Source of the DNA: JACKFB01 sp041389525
Lineage (GTDB): Bacteria > Myxococcota_A > UBA9042 > PHBI01 > JACKFB01
Assembly (NCBI GenBank): GCA_041389525.1
Contig: JAWKRR010000047.1
Coordinates: forward strand, 1-60,806
Direction of reading: 5' to 3'
DNA: 60,806 nucleotides
Shown piece by piece: positions 44,447 through 53,481 of the stretch; the first letter of the stretch is position 1; each line of letters begins with the position of its first letter. The notes beneath the pieces are model-generated. The model was not told the DNA's origin, did no database searches, and worked only from the letters and a program-made list of their open reading frames with translations. The translations under genes were made by a program, and so were the position numbers.

Positions 44447-45187
44447 TCACTTGGGCGAAGCGGTCCAGAAGCTCACGCCGAGCGTGAACTCCGCGGGCTT
44501 GGACAGGCCGCCACCTTCGGCGGAGAAGAAGTACTGACGATAGTCGAGACGCAAGGTCACGATATCGTTGAGGTAGAAGCGAAAGCCGAGGCCGAGGTTG
44601 CCGGACACGTCGACCTTCTTCTTGTCGGCTCCGATCTCGCGAACCTCGGTGCCGATGGCGCCGACGCCGAACGCGAGGTGGATGTCGAAGTGGGTCAGCT
44701 TCGTCTTGAAGATCGCGAACTTGCCGTGAATCGGGCTCCAGATCACGTCGACGCCGGCCATCCACAGCAGGTTCTGCGGGATGGAGACGACGAAGGAGTT
44801 GTTGAACTGGTCGCCCTCGAGGAAGTCCTTGAGATCGCTGTTCCGCTTGAGGATGTAGGACCCCCAAACCTCGGCGCCGATGTCCTCGTTGAAGTAGTAG
44901 TTATACCGGCCACCCAGCGGGATGTAGGTATAGAACTCGTCGTTGGGGATCACGCCGCCGAAGAGCGTGAACTCATGGCGTGATTGCTTGAGGAAGCGCC
45001 GCTCGTGGATCGAGACGACCTTGCGCTTCTTGGCCCAGTAGAGGTCGAGAGCCTCGTCAACGGCTCCGGTTTCTGTCGGCGCCACCTCCTCATCCGCGGC
45101 ATAGGCGACGGAGGACGGTACGACTGGGGCGGCGAGTAGGACGCTCGCGCCGAGCAGCGCAAGGACGAGCTTCTTGGGCGTCAGCAT
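44447..45187 (-). CDS. Outer-membrane beta-barrel protein of the GltA/GltB type
   Basis: 246 residues with a signal peptide (to about residue 30). The body has alternating strands with aromatic girdles (YTYIPLGGRYNYYFNEDIG, then GSYILKR) and a C-terminal strand ending in FTLGVSFWTAS, as in myxobacterial OMP barrels related to GltA/GltB. A YWAKKRKVVSIHERRF stretch precedes the barrel. In Myxococcus, GltA and GltB are part of the outer-membrane platform for gliding. The chosen ATG at 45187 has an AGGAA upstream. Followed after 50 bases by the GltC-like gene. Confidence 0.75.
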   Translation of the reverse strand: MLTPKKLVLALLGASVLLAAPVVPSSVAYAADEEVAPTETGAVDEALDLYWAKKRKVVSIHERRFLKQSRHEFTLFGGVIPNDEFYTYIPLGGRYNYYFNEDIGAEVWGSYILKRNSDLKDFLEGDQFNNSFVVSIPQNLLWMAGVDVIWSPIHGKFAIFKTKLTHFDIHLAFGVGAIGTEVREIGADKKKVDVSGNLGLGFRFYLNDIVTLRLDYRQYFFSAEGGGLSKPAEFTLGVSFWTASPK

Positions 45188-45354
45188 GTGCAGGGTTCCT
45201 GTGGACGGAGACGCGAGAGCTTCGCGGGGTGGCAAGGGGCAAACTGGTTTTTCGGGCTGCTCATCGCGCTCTGCGGGCCGGTCGTCAGACCGTGGGTCGC
45301 AGGAGCGTCGTGCGATGAGCCGTGGGCTCAGGCGGGGCCGCAGGCGGCTCGCTC

Positions 45355-47151
45355 CTACGGGGTGCAGGCGGGGCAGAGTTGATTGGCGGGCTCGCAAGTG
45401 CCACCGCAGCACTGTCCGGTACCGCCGTCGCCACGCGTGCATGTCGCGGTGTCCGGCATGGAGACCCCGGCCGCCGCGCCGGGGCAGAGCAGGGTCTCCG
45501 CGGAGCAGATGACCTGACACGAGTTGCCGGACTCGCCGGGGGCGCCGCAGTCGACGGCGCCGCCGCAGGGCTTACGCAGGGTAGGGCGGCGGTCCCACGC
45601 GGGGGCGGCCGACGCTCCGTCGCCGAGGCCGACGCCAAACGCGACGGGCTTGTTCTGGCCGTTGCTCGTAATCTGCGAAGAGGCGAGCACGTTGATCGTG
45701 CCGTTGATCGCGTAGAGGGAGCCCATCGGCGTCCCGAGCGGCGGGGCGCTATTGGACGCGTAGGACGCCGAGTCGATCGCGAACTGCCACATGCCCATCA
45801 GCGAGTGCCGGATGTTGGCCATGGCCTGATCCAGCGGCTGCAGGCGCGCATCGGTCTGCGAGTCGGAGAGGTCGTTGGTGTTGATGTACTGGTAGTGACC
45901 CTCGGTCAGGCACGAGAGCTCAACCTGGCGGGCGTCGCGGCCCGGGTAACCCTTCGACTCAAACTGGACGAAGTGCACGTGAATCGGGACGCCGTTCGCG
46001 TTCCCCTGATTGGCCGCGACTCTGGCGAGCATGTCTTCGTAGTCCGTCGTGCTGCACGGGCTCTGGCACTCGGTGAAGTCGGCGCTGAACGTGCAGGTGT
46101 CGGGGCCGTCCGTGACCACGATGATGTGATTGGTGCGGACCAAGTCGGCCTTCTCGACGAGGAACTCGTAGGCGCGGTCGACCGCCTGCCAGAGGTTGGC
46201 GCGGCCGTTCTTTCCGCCGCCCAGGGCGCTGATTCCAGCCTCGTCGGTCCAGAACTGGTGATTGCGACCGAAGCAGGTCTTCAGGTCGTCGGTCACGTTG
46301 CCGAGCTTCTGCTCCGACGCGCACGGCACGGTGAGGTGGTTGCCCGGCAGGCCCTCGCCGAACGCGATGACGCCGACCTGGTCCTTCTCATTGAGGGTCC
46401 GGATGAAGCTCTTCACCGCGGAGTGTCGAAGGTTCGGTTGGTCGGAGGCGACGGCGCCGAAGTTGCTCGGAATGTTGGCGCCCACAATCTGAGGATCGCC
46501 CTCGCGGAAGGTGTCCTTATCGACCAGACCTTGCGTTGATCCGCTCTGGTCGATGATCAGCATGATGTTGTGGCCGTTCTTCAGCGCGTCTTCGCGGGAC
46601 TGATTGCTCTTGTTCACCTGGAACGAGTTGAAAACGACGCTCTCGTTGATCCCGCCGCTGGCGCCCGAGCACGCGTTGTTCGGCGCGCCGCTTCCATCGG
46701 GCAGGGGGTCGAGGCAGTCGATGGTGAGCGAGAAGTTCTCCTCGTTCGTGAGCTGAATCGATTCGGCGTCGCCGTCACGGGCTACGACACGAAAGCTCAC
46801 GACGTCGCCGGGGCGAATGCTGTTGTCGTTATCGATCGCCTCGTCGCTGCTGGTCTTGATGGCTCGCGTCGTCGAAACGAACGCGGTGTTGAGGAGGAAG
46901 CCGTCGGCGTCCGTGCCCGTGCACTGGCGCGACCACGACCCGTTGGCGTTCTGCTTGGCAGGGAACGCGCTCACGACCTGCAGCTCTCGGAAGAGGATCG
47001 TGACCGGGAAGATGGTGGCCGTGGAATCGCAGGCCGCGGTCGGGGCGAGCGCGATCGCGGTCAGGGCGACCAAGCAGGTGGCGCGGAGTCGTCGACTCAC
47101 CGCGGCACCAGCGTGCGCGCGAAGGGTACGGCGTGGGGGTGTGTGCAGCAT
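45355..47151 (-). CDS. VWA-domain lipoprotein with Cys-rich tail
   Basis: 598 residues from ATG 47151; the open frame upstream is non-coding in character. Signal with a lipobox near TAACD (Cys41). The VWA domain has the DxSxS MIDAS motif (IIDQSGSTQG near residue 198), and the C-terminal 70 residues carry nine Cys, ending in CTP. VWA lipoproteins with a MIDAS are used as adhesins in myxobacterial gliding (CglB type), and here the gene begins the Glt-like block. The GltK lipoprotein position in Myxococcus is similar. Adhesion is an inference from context; no orthology is shown. Confidence 0.7.
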   Translation of the reverse strand: MLHTPPRRTLRAHAGAAVSRRLRATCLVALTAIALAPTAACDSTATIFPVTILFRELQVVSAFPAKQNANGSWSRQCTGTDADGFLLNTAFVSTTRAIKTSSDEAIDNDNSIRPGDVVSFRVVARDGDAESIQLTNEENFSLTIDCLDPLPDGSGAPNNACSGASGGINESVVFNSFQVNKSNQSREDALKNGHNIMLIIDQSGSTQGLVDKDTFREGDPQIVGANIPSNFGAVASDQPNLRHSAVKSFIRTLNEKDQVGVIAFGEGLPGNHLTVPCASEQKLGNVTDDLKTCFGRNHQFWTDEAGISALGGGKNGRANLWQAVDRAYEFLVEKADLVRTNHIIVVTDGPDTCTFSADFTECQSPCSTTDYEDMLARVAANQGNANGVPIHVHFVQFESKGYPGRDARQVELSCLTEGHYQYINTNDLSDSQTDARLQPLDQAMANIRHSLMGMWQFAIDSASYASNSAPPLGTPMGSLYAINGTINVLASSQITSNGQNKPVAFGVGLGDGASAAPAWDRRPTLRKPCGGAVDCGAPGESGNSCQVICSAETLLCPGAAAGVSMPDTATCTRGDGGTGQCCGGTCEPANQLCPACTP

Positions 47152-47260
47152 CAGGGCTGGAACCTCGCGTCGCTGGGGGATCGCGCTGCGGCGAGCAAGT
47201 CTGGCCGCGGGTGGTCTCGCGTTTGGCAGCGGGGGCTGCTCAGGCCGCGAAAGGGCCACA

Positions 47261-47289
47261 ATCATTCGGATGCGTCCCCCGCTTGTCAA
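47261..47289 (-). promoter_or_regulatory. Candidate promoter for the VWA/Glt-like block
   Basis: On the minus strand a perfect TTGACA (47289-47284) is followed after 17 bases by AATGAT (47266-47261), about 110 bases before the ATG at 47151. Confidence 0.45.
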
Positions 47290-47441
47290 GGCGGTTCTAC
47301 CCGGCCTCGCTGGCCGGATTGGCGCCGCGCCGCGGACTTCAGACGGCGCCGCCCGCCGTCCCTCCGCTTCGGTCGGCCCCGCGCCTGCCGCTACGACGAC
47401 TGGTCGCGGGTACATGCGCAACATGCTGCGCGATCTCTTGG

Positions 47442-47470
47442 TTGACTCGGTATGGCGGCCCCCATAGCAT
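47442..47470 (+). promoter_or_regulatory. Candidate promoter for the first HYDIN lipoprotein
   Basis: TTGACT (47442-47447) and TAGCAT (47465-47470) with 17-base spacing. The leader to the ATG at 47654 would be about 180 bases. Confidence 0.4.
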
Positions 47471-47653
47471 TCGCCTGCTTCCGCCCCTAAGAGCGGGGCG
47501 CGGACATGCGGCGTGTAACGCGCGCTAGCGGCTGCTGCGCTGGTCCTGTTGGCAGGTCCCCGAGGGCCGGCACCGACATCCCCCTCTGGGCACAGTTAGT
47601 TGAATCAGCGTCAGTCAGGCGTCCACAGCGCCGCGGGTCGCGCAGGAGTGAAC

Positions 47654-49819
47654 ATGAAGACGTGGTGCGGTTGGACGGTGGTCGCGAGTCTTGGTCTTGT
47701 CTTCGCAGCGTGCGGTGACGGCAGTGGCTCCGACGGTGGCGGCGGTGGCGTCAGCCAGGGCGAGCAGCCGAACATCGAGGTTCAGTCCGGCGGCGTCAGC
47801 CTAAACGACGGATCGGCCCTCACCCTGAGCGTCGCGAATCTGCAGATCGGTGTGGAGGCGCGGGTCGCGACGCTGCAGATCGAGAACCTCGGCAATGCAG
47901 CGCTTCGGCTCTCGGAGGTCAGCGTCGTCGGGACGCCTGCGGACGTGTTCCGGCTGGTGCCCCAAGGTTCGCTGGCGCTCCCCGCGTCCGGCGCGGTCGT
48001 CGAGGTCCAGCCCTTCAACTCCTCGACCGACGGCACCAAGCGCTTCTTCGTCGACCTCATGATGACCCGTCCGGCTTCGGAGACCGTACCGACCGGCTCC
48101 ATCACGATACGCTCGAACAGCAAGCTCAATGGCCGCGACGTTCTGACCTTCGATATCAAGGTGGAGGGCGGCGCGCCGGCCATCCAGGTCACGCCGAGCC
48201 CGGTGAACTTCGAGAACGTCGCCGAATCGAAGGTGAAGCTGAAGCCCCTCACCATCCTTAATATTGGTGCGGGAGATCTTGAGGTGTCGGCGTTCACCCT
48301 CTCGGGTAGCCCGACCTTTGCGCTGCTGCAGGCCGATGACGCCAACGTGACGGTCGGCGAGTGGCCCGTGTCGGTCGAGACTATGCAGCGCGTCGAATTC
48401 AGCGAGCCGATCATCATCCCGGCCGGCACCGCGTCCACCGTGCTGACGACGCGATTCAGCCCGAACGGGCCGGACAGCGCGCAGGCTCAGCTGGTGCTCT
48501 TCACCAACGACCCGCTGCACAAGAGCGGCCTTCAGGTCCCGCTCGTCGGCAATCAGTCGGGTCCCTGCATCCTGCTGAGCCCGAAGAAGATCAACTTCGG
48601 CGGCAAGCTCGTCGGCAACGTCCACCCGATCAAGGTGGAGGTGAAGTCGTGCGGCGAGGGTGTGGCGGCGGATCTCGTCATCAACGAGCTCGTGCTCGAC
48701 GCGAGCAGCTCGGGCGACTTCACCGTGGATCTCGGCGGCATGCCGCTGGCCAATGGCAATGTCGTCGAGCCGGGAGTCGGGGCCATCGGGCCGGGCGACT
48801 CACCGATCGTGCTCGCCATCAACGAGACCGCCAGCTTCACGGTCACCTATCTGCCCGACGAGGTGAACGCGCTGGACGTGGGCGGCAAGCCCATCCCCGA
48901 TCTCGGGGTCGTTCACGTGAAGTCCAACACCTTCGTGCCCGAGCTGGCCGTCGAGGTCAGCGGCTACGGTGTGGCGGTCGAGTGCCCCACGGCCGTCATC
49001 ATCGTGCAGGAGGGTGAGGAGGTCATCCCGCAGACCAAGCTGCACCTCCTCGGCTCGCAGAGCCTGCCCTCCAACGGCATCAAGCGCTACGAGTGGACCG
49101 CGCAGCAGCCTGTGGGCTCGCAGTCGGTCTTCCTCCCGAGCTTCCTGGCGCCCGACCCGACCTTCGAGGTGAACGTCGCCGGCGAGTACGTGTTCCGTCT
49201 CAAAGTGTTCGACCAGAACGATGAGGAGTCCTGCGACGTCGCCGAGTACCGGGTGCTGGTGGTTCCCGACGAGGCCATCCACGTGGAGTTGGTCTGGGAC
49301 ACCGAAGGCGACCCCAATCAGACGGACGAAGGCCCCGAGGCGGGCGCCGACCTGGACCTTCACTTCGCGCATCCCTTCGCCACGGGCGAGGACGTCGACG
49401 GCGACGGCAAGCTGGACGGCTGGTTCGATCAGCCCTTCGACTGCTTCTGGTTCAACGCGCACCCGAACTGGGGCTCGCTCAACCCGACCGTGGACGACAA
49501 CCCGGGCCTGGACCGCGACGACACCGACGGTGCCGGCCCGGAGAACATGAACCTCAACCTGCCTGAAGAGGGGCTGACCTATAAGGTCGGCGTCCACTAC
49601 TGGTCCGACCACAACTTCGGCCCGTCCAAGGCGACCGTTCGTATCTACATCTACTCATCGCTCACCTTCGAGGCGGCGAATGTCGAGTTGGTGAACCTGG
49701 CGATGTGGGAGGTCGCGACGGTCGCGTGGCCGAGCGGTGACGTCACCCTCATCACGCAGCCGGGCGGAGCCTACCGGATCATCCCGAACTACAAGTCGCC
49801 CTTCTTCCCTTCGCCCTAG
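47654..49819 (+). CDS. HYDIN-type lipoprotein with PKD-like and DUF2135-like C-terminus
   Basis: 721 residues from ATG 47654, with AGGAG 6 bases upstream. The lipobox is VFAAC (Cys20), followed by a Gly/Ser linker and GVSQGEQPNIEVQ. Three ASPM-SPD2-Hydin type beta domains follow, recognised by ENLGNAALRLSEV, a VNFENVAESK start and INFGGKLVGN. Then comes a PKD-like unit (SQSLPSNGIKRYEWTA) and a final domain with GADLDLHFAH and GVHYWSDHNFGPS, like YfaP/DUF2135. Very likely at the outer membrane or outside the cell. A strong terminator follows. Same architecture as the next gene. Confidence 0.75.
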   Translation: MKTWCGWTVVASLGLVFAACGDGSGSDGGGGGVSQGEQPNIEVQSGGVSLNDGSALTLSVANLQIGVEARVATLQIENLGNAALRLSEVSVVGTPADVFRLVPQGSLALPASGAVVEVQPFNSSTDGTKRFFVDLMMTRPASETVPTGSITIRSNSKLNGRDVLTFDIKVEGGAPAIQVTPSPVNFENVAESKVKLKPLTILNIGAGDLEVSAFTLSGSPTFALLQADDANVTVGEWPVSVETMQRVEFSEPIIIPAGTASTVLTTRFSPNGPDSAQAQLVLFTNDPLHKSGLQVPLVGNQSGPCILLSPKKINFGGKLVGNVHPIKVEVKSCGEGVAADLVINELVLDASSSGDFTVDLGGMPLANGNVVEPGVGAIGPGDSPIVLAINETASFTVTYLPDEVNALDVGGKPIPDLGVVHVKSNTFVPELAVEVSGYGVAVECPTAVIIVQEGEEVIPQTKLHLLGSQSLPSNGIKRYEWTAQQPVGSQSVFLPSFLAPDPTFEVNVAGEYVFRLKVFDQNDEESCDVAEYRVLVVPDEAIHVELVWDTEGDPNQTDEGPEAGADLDLHFAHPFATGEDVDGDGKLDGWFDQPFDCFWFNAHPNWGSLNPTVDDNPGLDRDDTDGAGPENMNLNLPEEGLTYKVGVHYWSDHNFGPSKATVRIYIYSSLTFEAANVELVNLAMWEVATVAWPSGDVTLITQPGGAYRIIPNYKSPFFPSP

Positions 49820-49848
49820 CCGCGACCGGGACGACCTCGCGTTGGTCC

Positions 49849-49887
49849 GATGCCCCAGCAGGTCCTGCCTGCCGGGGCATCGTTTTT
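49849..49887 (+). terminator. Rho-independent terminator
   Basis: A 14-base stem, GATGCCCC-AGCAGG with its near-perfect complement (one mismatch), followed by GTTTTT. It closes the first HYDIN lipoprotein gene. Confidence 0.85.
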
Positions 49888-50062
49888 GGGGCCGCAGACC
49901 GCCGGAAACCGCGAGTGCACGGCGCGCGATACGCCCCGTTGCATAAACCCGTTTCATCGAGCGAGTGGGTTGGTATAGGCTGGCGCGGCTCTTGGTGTCA
50001 CTCAGTGCCGTCACGGCGCCGGAGCAACCTCCCCGCTCTCCCCCGACCACACGGTGAGTCCC

Positions 50063-53000
50063 ATGCGGAAGCTCTGGATCAGTATCGCCACCTTGGCCCT
50101 CCTGACCCCCTTCGTCGCGTGCAGCGACGACGGCGGCGGTGGTGGTGGTGGCGGAATCAGCCAGGGTGCTGAGATTCTCATCTCTGTGCTTCCTGACCCG
50201 ATCTCGCTTCAGAACGTGTCGCTCGGTGGCCACACCGAAAAGACCGTGACGATCACCCACATCGGCAAGAGCGGGACCCTGCAGCTCCGCTCGATCGCGC
50301 TGGATCCGACCTCCAACGCCGATCTGTCGATCTCCCAGCCCGAGCGAACGCGCTTGGAGGCGGGTGAGTCGACGACGATGGTGGTCAACTACGACCCGAA
50401 GACCACCCTCGGTGGCTCCGGCAAGCTCATCGTCGCCACGAACATCGCGACGACCGGCGGAACGACGCTCACGCTCACGATCCCGATCAACTTGGTCGGC
50501 GGGGCGGGCACGCTGATCGCCGTGCCGAACCCCGTCGATTTCGGCAAGGTCGGCACCGGGGACTCCGAACCGCGTACCGTTCAGTTCACAAACACCGGTG
50601 GCCTCGACATCGTGGTGACCGCCATCGATGTGGCCGCAGGCAGCGCGTTCACGGACTTCACCGTCGCCAACCCGCCTGCGCTCCCCTACACCATCGGGCC
50701 GCACGAGATCATGGAGCTGGAGGCGATCTACACGCCCACCGGCGGTGGCCCTGACGGCGAGTTCCTGACCGTGACGGCCACCGTGAGCGGGGCCTCCCAG
50801 CAGTTCGACGTCCTCCTCCGCGGTGAGGAGGTCGGTCCGGAGATGACCATCTTCCCGAACCCCGTGGACTTCGGTTGGCGCGCCACCGGTGAGACCCACA
50901 AGCTGCCCTTGAACATCGCCAACGCCGGCACCCGGCCCCTCGTCATCTCTGCGCTCTCGCTGGCGAGCTGGTCGCTGCCGGAGGTGGCCATCGCGGGTCT
51001 GCCGACGCTGCCCTTCACCATCGCCCCGGAAGACGCGCCGCTTTCGCTTGAGGTGTCTTTCACGCCGACGGCCGCGTTGCCTCTCACGGGCGCCCCGCTG
51101 GGCGGCGTCATCATCGAGTCCAACGACCCGAAGGACGACGGAGTCACCGTCGTCAGCATCTACGGCCGCGCCGAGTCCCCCGTCCTCCAAGTGAATCCGC
51201 CCGATCTGCTGGAGTTCGGCTTCGTGGCGCAGCAGAACGCGCGGACCCGGAAGCTCAACCTCTTCAACGCCGGCTCGGCGCCCCTCGAGGTCACCGGCTT
51301 CTCGCTCACCGAGACCGACACCAACAGCAAGGTCGAGTTCAAGCTGGTCACCGATGACAGCTGGGGGCCGACGGCCACCGTGCCGACCAGCGGCGTGCTG
51401 GCCGCAGGCGAGGGCCGCGTGGTCCAGATCACGTTCACCAACCTGGGCACCGACGCCGGCACCGAGTGGGGCGAGATCGTCGTGCACTCGAACTTCCCCG
51501 CCGAGCCTGATTGGGCCGTTCAGCTCAAGGCCCAGCGGACCGGCGCGCCCGACTGCGACATCCGCTTGGTCCCAAGCCAGCTCGACTTCGGCATCGTGCC
51601 GCGCGGGTTCACCAAGACTCTGGCCGCCCAGGTTGAGGTCATCGGGTCGGGTAACTGCTCCTTCCACAGCGCGTTCGTGAACGACTGCTCGGGCGGCCTC
51701 TTCGGCGCCGCCTGCCCGGACCCCGCGAACACCGTCAAGCAGAACGGTGACAGCGAGCTTTACTCGGTTGGCGGCTACTCCTGGGGACCTCCGCTGGCCA
51801 CCCCCGAGAACCTGAAGGCGGGTGAGATCTACCAGATCGAGATCACCTTCCGGCCGCCGGACACCGCTCCCCTCTTCGGTGACGAGTTCGTCGACTACGC
51901 CGGGTTCTTCGGTGTGCGCGTGTTCGATCCGTACAGCGCGACGCCGACCGTCGTGGAGGTCTATCCGGGCAAGGCCACCGGCGGCGCCACTGCCTTCGCC
52001 GCGAACCTGCACGCTCGCTCAGGCATCGCAGATCTCTCGGTGTTCCCGAACGAGATCGACTTCGGCCTGACGACGATCGGCTGCCACAGCCAGACCCTCA
52101 CGGTCAGCGCGTTCAACGTCGGCACCGCGCCGCTGGACCTCACCGGCTGGAAGCTCGAGGGCTGCTCGGTCGAGTTCAAGGTCAAGGACTCGCCGGGCGT
52201 GCCGACGACCCTGAACGCGGGCGAGGGCGTGACCTGGGACATCGTCTACGCGCCTCAGGACGCAGGCGGGGATGCTTGCCAGCTCGCCATCACCTCCAAC
52301 GACGCGGACAGCCCCAGCGCCGTCGTGCCGCTTGCCGGCGCCGGGACCTTCGAGACCCACCAGGTCGACGAGTACGTTCAGCTGTCGGGTCAGAACGTGG
52401 ACGTGCTCTTCGTGGTCGACAACTCCGGCTCCATGAGTGAGGAGCAGAGCAACCTCGCGAATAACTTCGGCAAGTTCATCGGCGAGGCCGCCACCTGGAA
52501 CAACGACTACCACCTCGCCGTGACGACGACCGACGTCGAGTCCGAGGGCGGCCGCTTCGTCGGCAGCCCCCGCTTCTTGACCAAGGCGAACATCGGCAGC
52601 TTCGCCAACTCGATCAAGGTCGGCACCAACGGCTCCGGCACCGAGCAGGGCCTGCTGGCCGCGCAGCTCGCCCTGAGCCTGCCCAACACCTCGGACAGCT
52701 CGATCACCTGCACGAAGGACGCCGACTGCTCGTCGCCTGACGGCTGCTACGACGGGTTCTGCGGCGGGCCCAATCGCGGCTTCCTGCGCAAGGACGCGTC
52801 GCTCGAGATCGTGATGGTCAGCGACGAAGAGGACCAGTCGCCGTCGGACCTCGTGTTCTACCTGAACTTCTTCAAGAGCCTGAAGGGGCTCTTCAACGAC
52901 AACCTGCTCCACATCCACGCCATCGTCGGGCCGCCGGGCGGGTGCTCGTCCTCCAACGGTGACGCGGGCGCCGGCTTGCGTTACCGCGACATCGTGCAGA

Positions 53001-53290
53001 GCACGGGCGGAAACCTCGCGAGCATCTGCGAGTCGAACTTCGCCACCGCGCTGAAGTCGATCGGCGAGATCGCGTTCGGCCTGAAGGTACAGTTCTTCTT
53101 GTCGCGGCCTGCCGAGCAGCAGTCGATCGCCGTCACCGTCAACGGCGCGCCGTGCCTGACCAACGGCGGGGCGAACTGGACCTACAATCAGCCCAGCAAC
53201 TCGATCGTCTTCAACGAGTTGGGTGGTTGCATGCCCCAGCCCGGCGAGACCATCCGCATCGAGTACGACACGATCTGCTACTTGGAGTAG
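50063..53290 (+). CDS. Large HYDIN-repeat lipoprotein with C-terminal VWA domain
   Basis: 1075 residues from ATG 50063; a GTG at 50054 is in the same frame. Lipobox FVACS (Cys20), a run of eight Gly and ISQGAEILIS, similar to the previous gene. Five or more HYDIN-type beta domains (VDFGKVGTGDSEPRTV, VDFGWRATGETHK, LEFGFVAQQNARTRK, LDFGIVPRGFTK, IDFGLTTIGCHSQ) extend to about residue 770. The VWA domain starts with VDVLFVVDNSGSMSEE and has a Cys-rich loop (CTKDADCSSPDGC). A C-terminal strand domain ends in CYLE. Probably a surface adhesin-like lipoprotein. Confidence 0.8.
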   Translation: MRKLWISIATLALLTPFVACSDDGGGGGGGGISQGAEILISVLPDPISLQNVSLGGHTEKTVTITHIGKSGTLQLRSIALDPTSNADLSISQPERTRLEAGESTTMVVNYDPKTTLGGSGKLIVATNIATTGGTTLTLTIPINLVGGAGTLIAVPNPVDFGKVGTGDSEPRTVQFTNTGGLDIVVTAIDVAAGSAFTDFTVANPPALPYTIGPHEIMELEAIYTPTGGGPDGEFLTVTATVSGASQQFDVLLRGEEVGPEMTIFPNPVDFGWRATGETHKLPLNIANAGTRPLVISALSLASWSLPEVAIAGLPTLPFTIAPEDAPLSLEVSFTPTAALPLTGAPLGGVIIESNDPKDDGVTVVSIYGRAESPVLQVNPPDLLEFGFVAQQNARTRKLNLFNAGSAPLEVTGFSLTETDTNSKVEFKLVTDDSWGPTATVPTSGVLAAGEGRVVQITFTNLGTDAGTEWGEIVVHSNFPAEPDWAVQLKAQRTGAPDCDIRLVPSQLDFGIVPRGFTKTLAAQVEVIGSGNCSFHSAFVNDCSGGLFGAACPDPANTVKQNGDSELYSVGGYSWGPPLATPENLKAGEIYQIEITFRPPDTAPLFGDEFVDYAGFFGVRVFDPYSATPTVVEVYPGKATGGATAFAANLHARSGIADLSVFPNEIDFGLTTIGCHSQTLTVSAFNVGTAPLDLTGWKLEGCSVEFKVKDSPGVPTTLNAGEGVTWDIVYAPQDAGGDACQLAITSNDADSPSAVVPLAGAGTFETHQVDEYVQLSGQNVDVLFVVDNSGSMSEEQSNLANNFGKFIGEAATWNNDYHLAVTTTDVESEGGRFVGSPRFLTKANIGSFANSIKVGTNGSGTEQGLLAAQLALSLPNTSDSSITCTKDADCSSPDGCYDGFCGGPNRGFLRKDASLEIVMVSDEEDQSPSDLVFYLNFFKSLKGLFNDNLLHIHAIVGPPGGCSSSNGDAGAGLRYRDIVQSTGGNLASICESNFATALKSIGEIAFGLKVQFFLSRPAEQQSIAVTVNGAPCLTNGGANWTYNQPSNSIVFNELGGCMPQPGETIRIEYDTICYLE

Positions 53291-53328
53291 GCGGCGCCCT
53301 GTCGAGGTCGCCCTGACGAAGACTCCTG

Positions 53329-53361
53329 GAGGCGCCGTGGCCGACCGCCGCGGCGCCTCTT
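53329..53361 (+). terminator. Terminator-like hairpin after the VWA-HYDIN gene
   Basis: A perfect 9-bp stem GAGGCGCCG/CGGCGCCTC (53329-53337 and 53351-53359) is followed by TTGTCGTTCT. The T-run is short. Confidence 0.55.
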
Positions 53362-53481
53362 GTCGTTCTGGGTGCGGCGATGTGGAAAGCGCGGGCCGCG
53401 AGACGTCCGTCGGCTTGCCCGTTGAGTCACGGCGGTGCGCTCTGTAGACTGCGCGCGGCATCGAGCCTGAGAGGAGCGAGC

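Larger units (their letters stand above)
47152..47653. other. Divergent intergenic region between two lipoprotein genes
   Basis: About 500 bases without a gene. It holds promoter-like elements for both directions, given separately. I see no tRNA or strong inverted repeat; the middle is G+C rich and shows nothing else that I can support. Confidence 0.6.
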
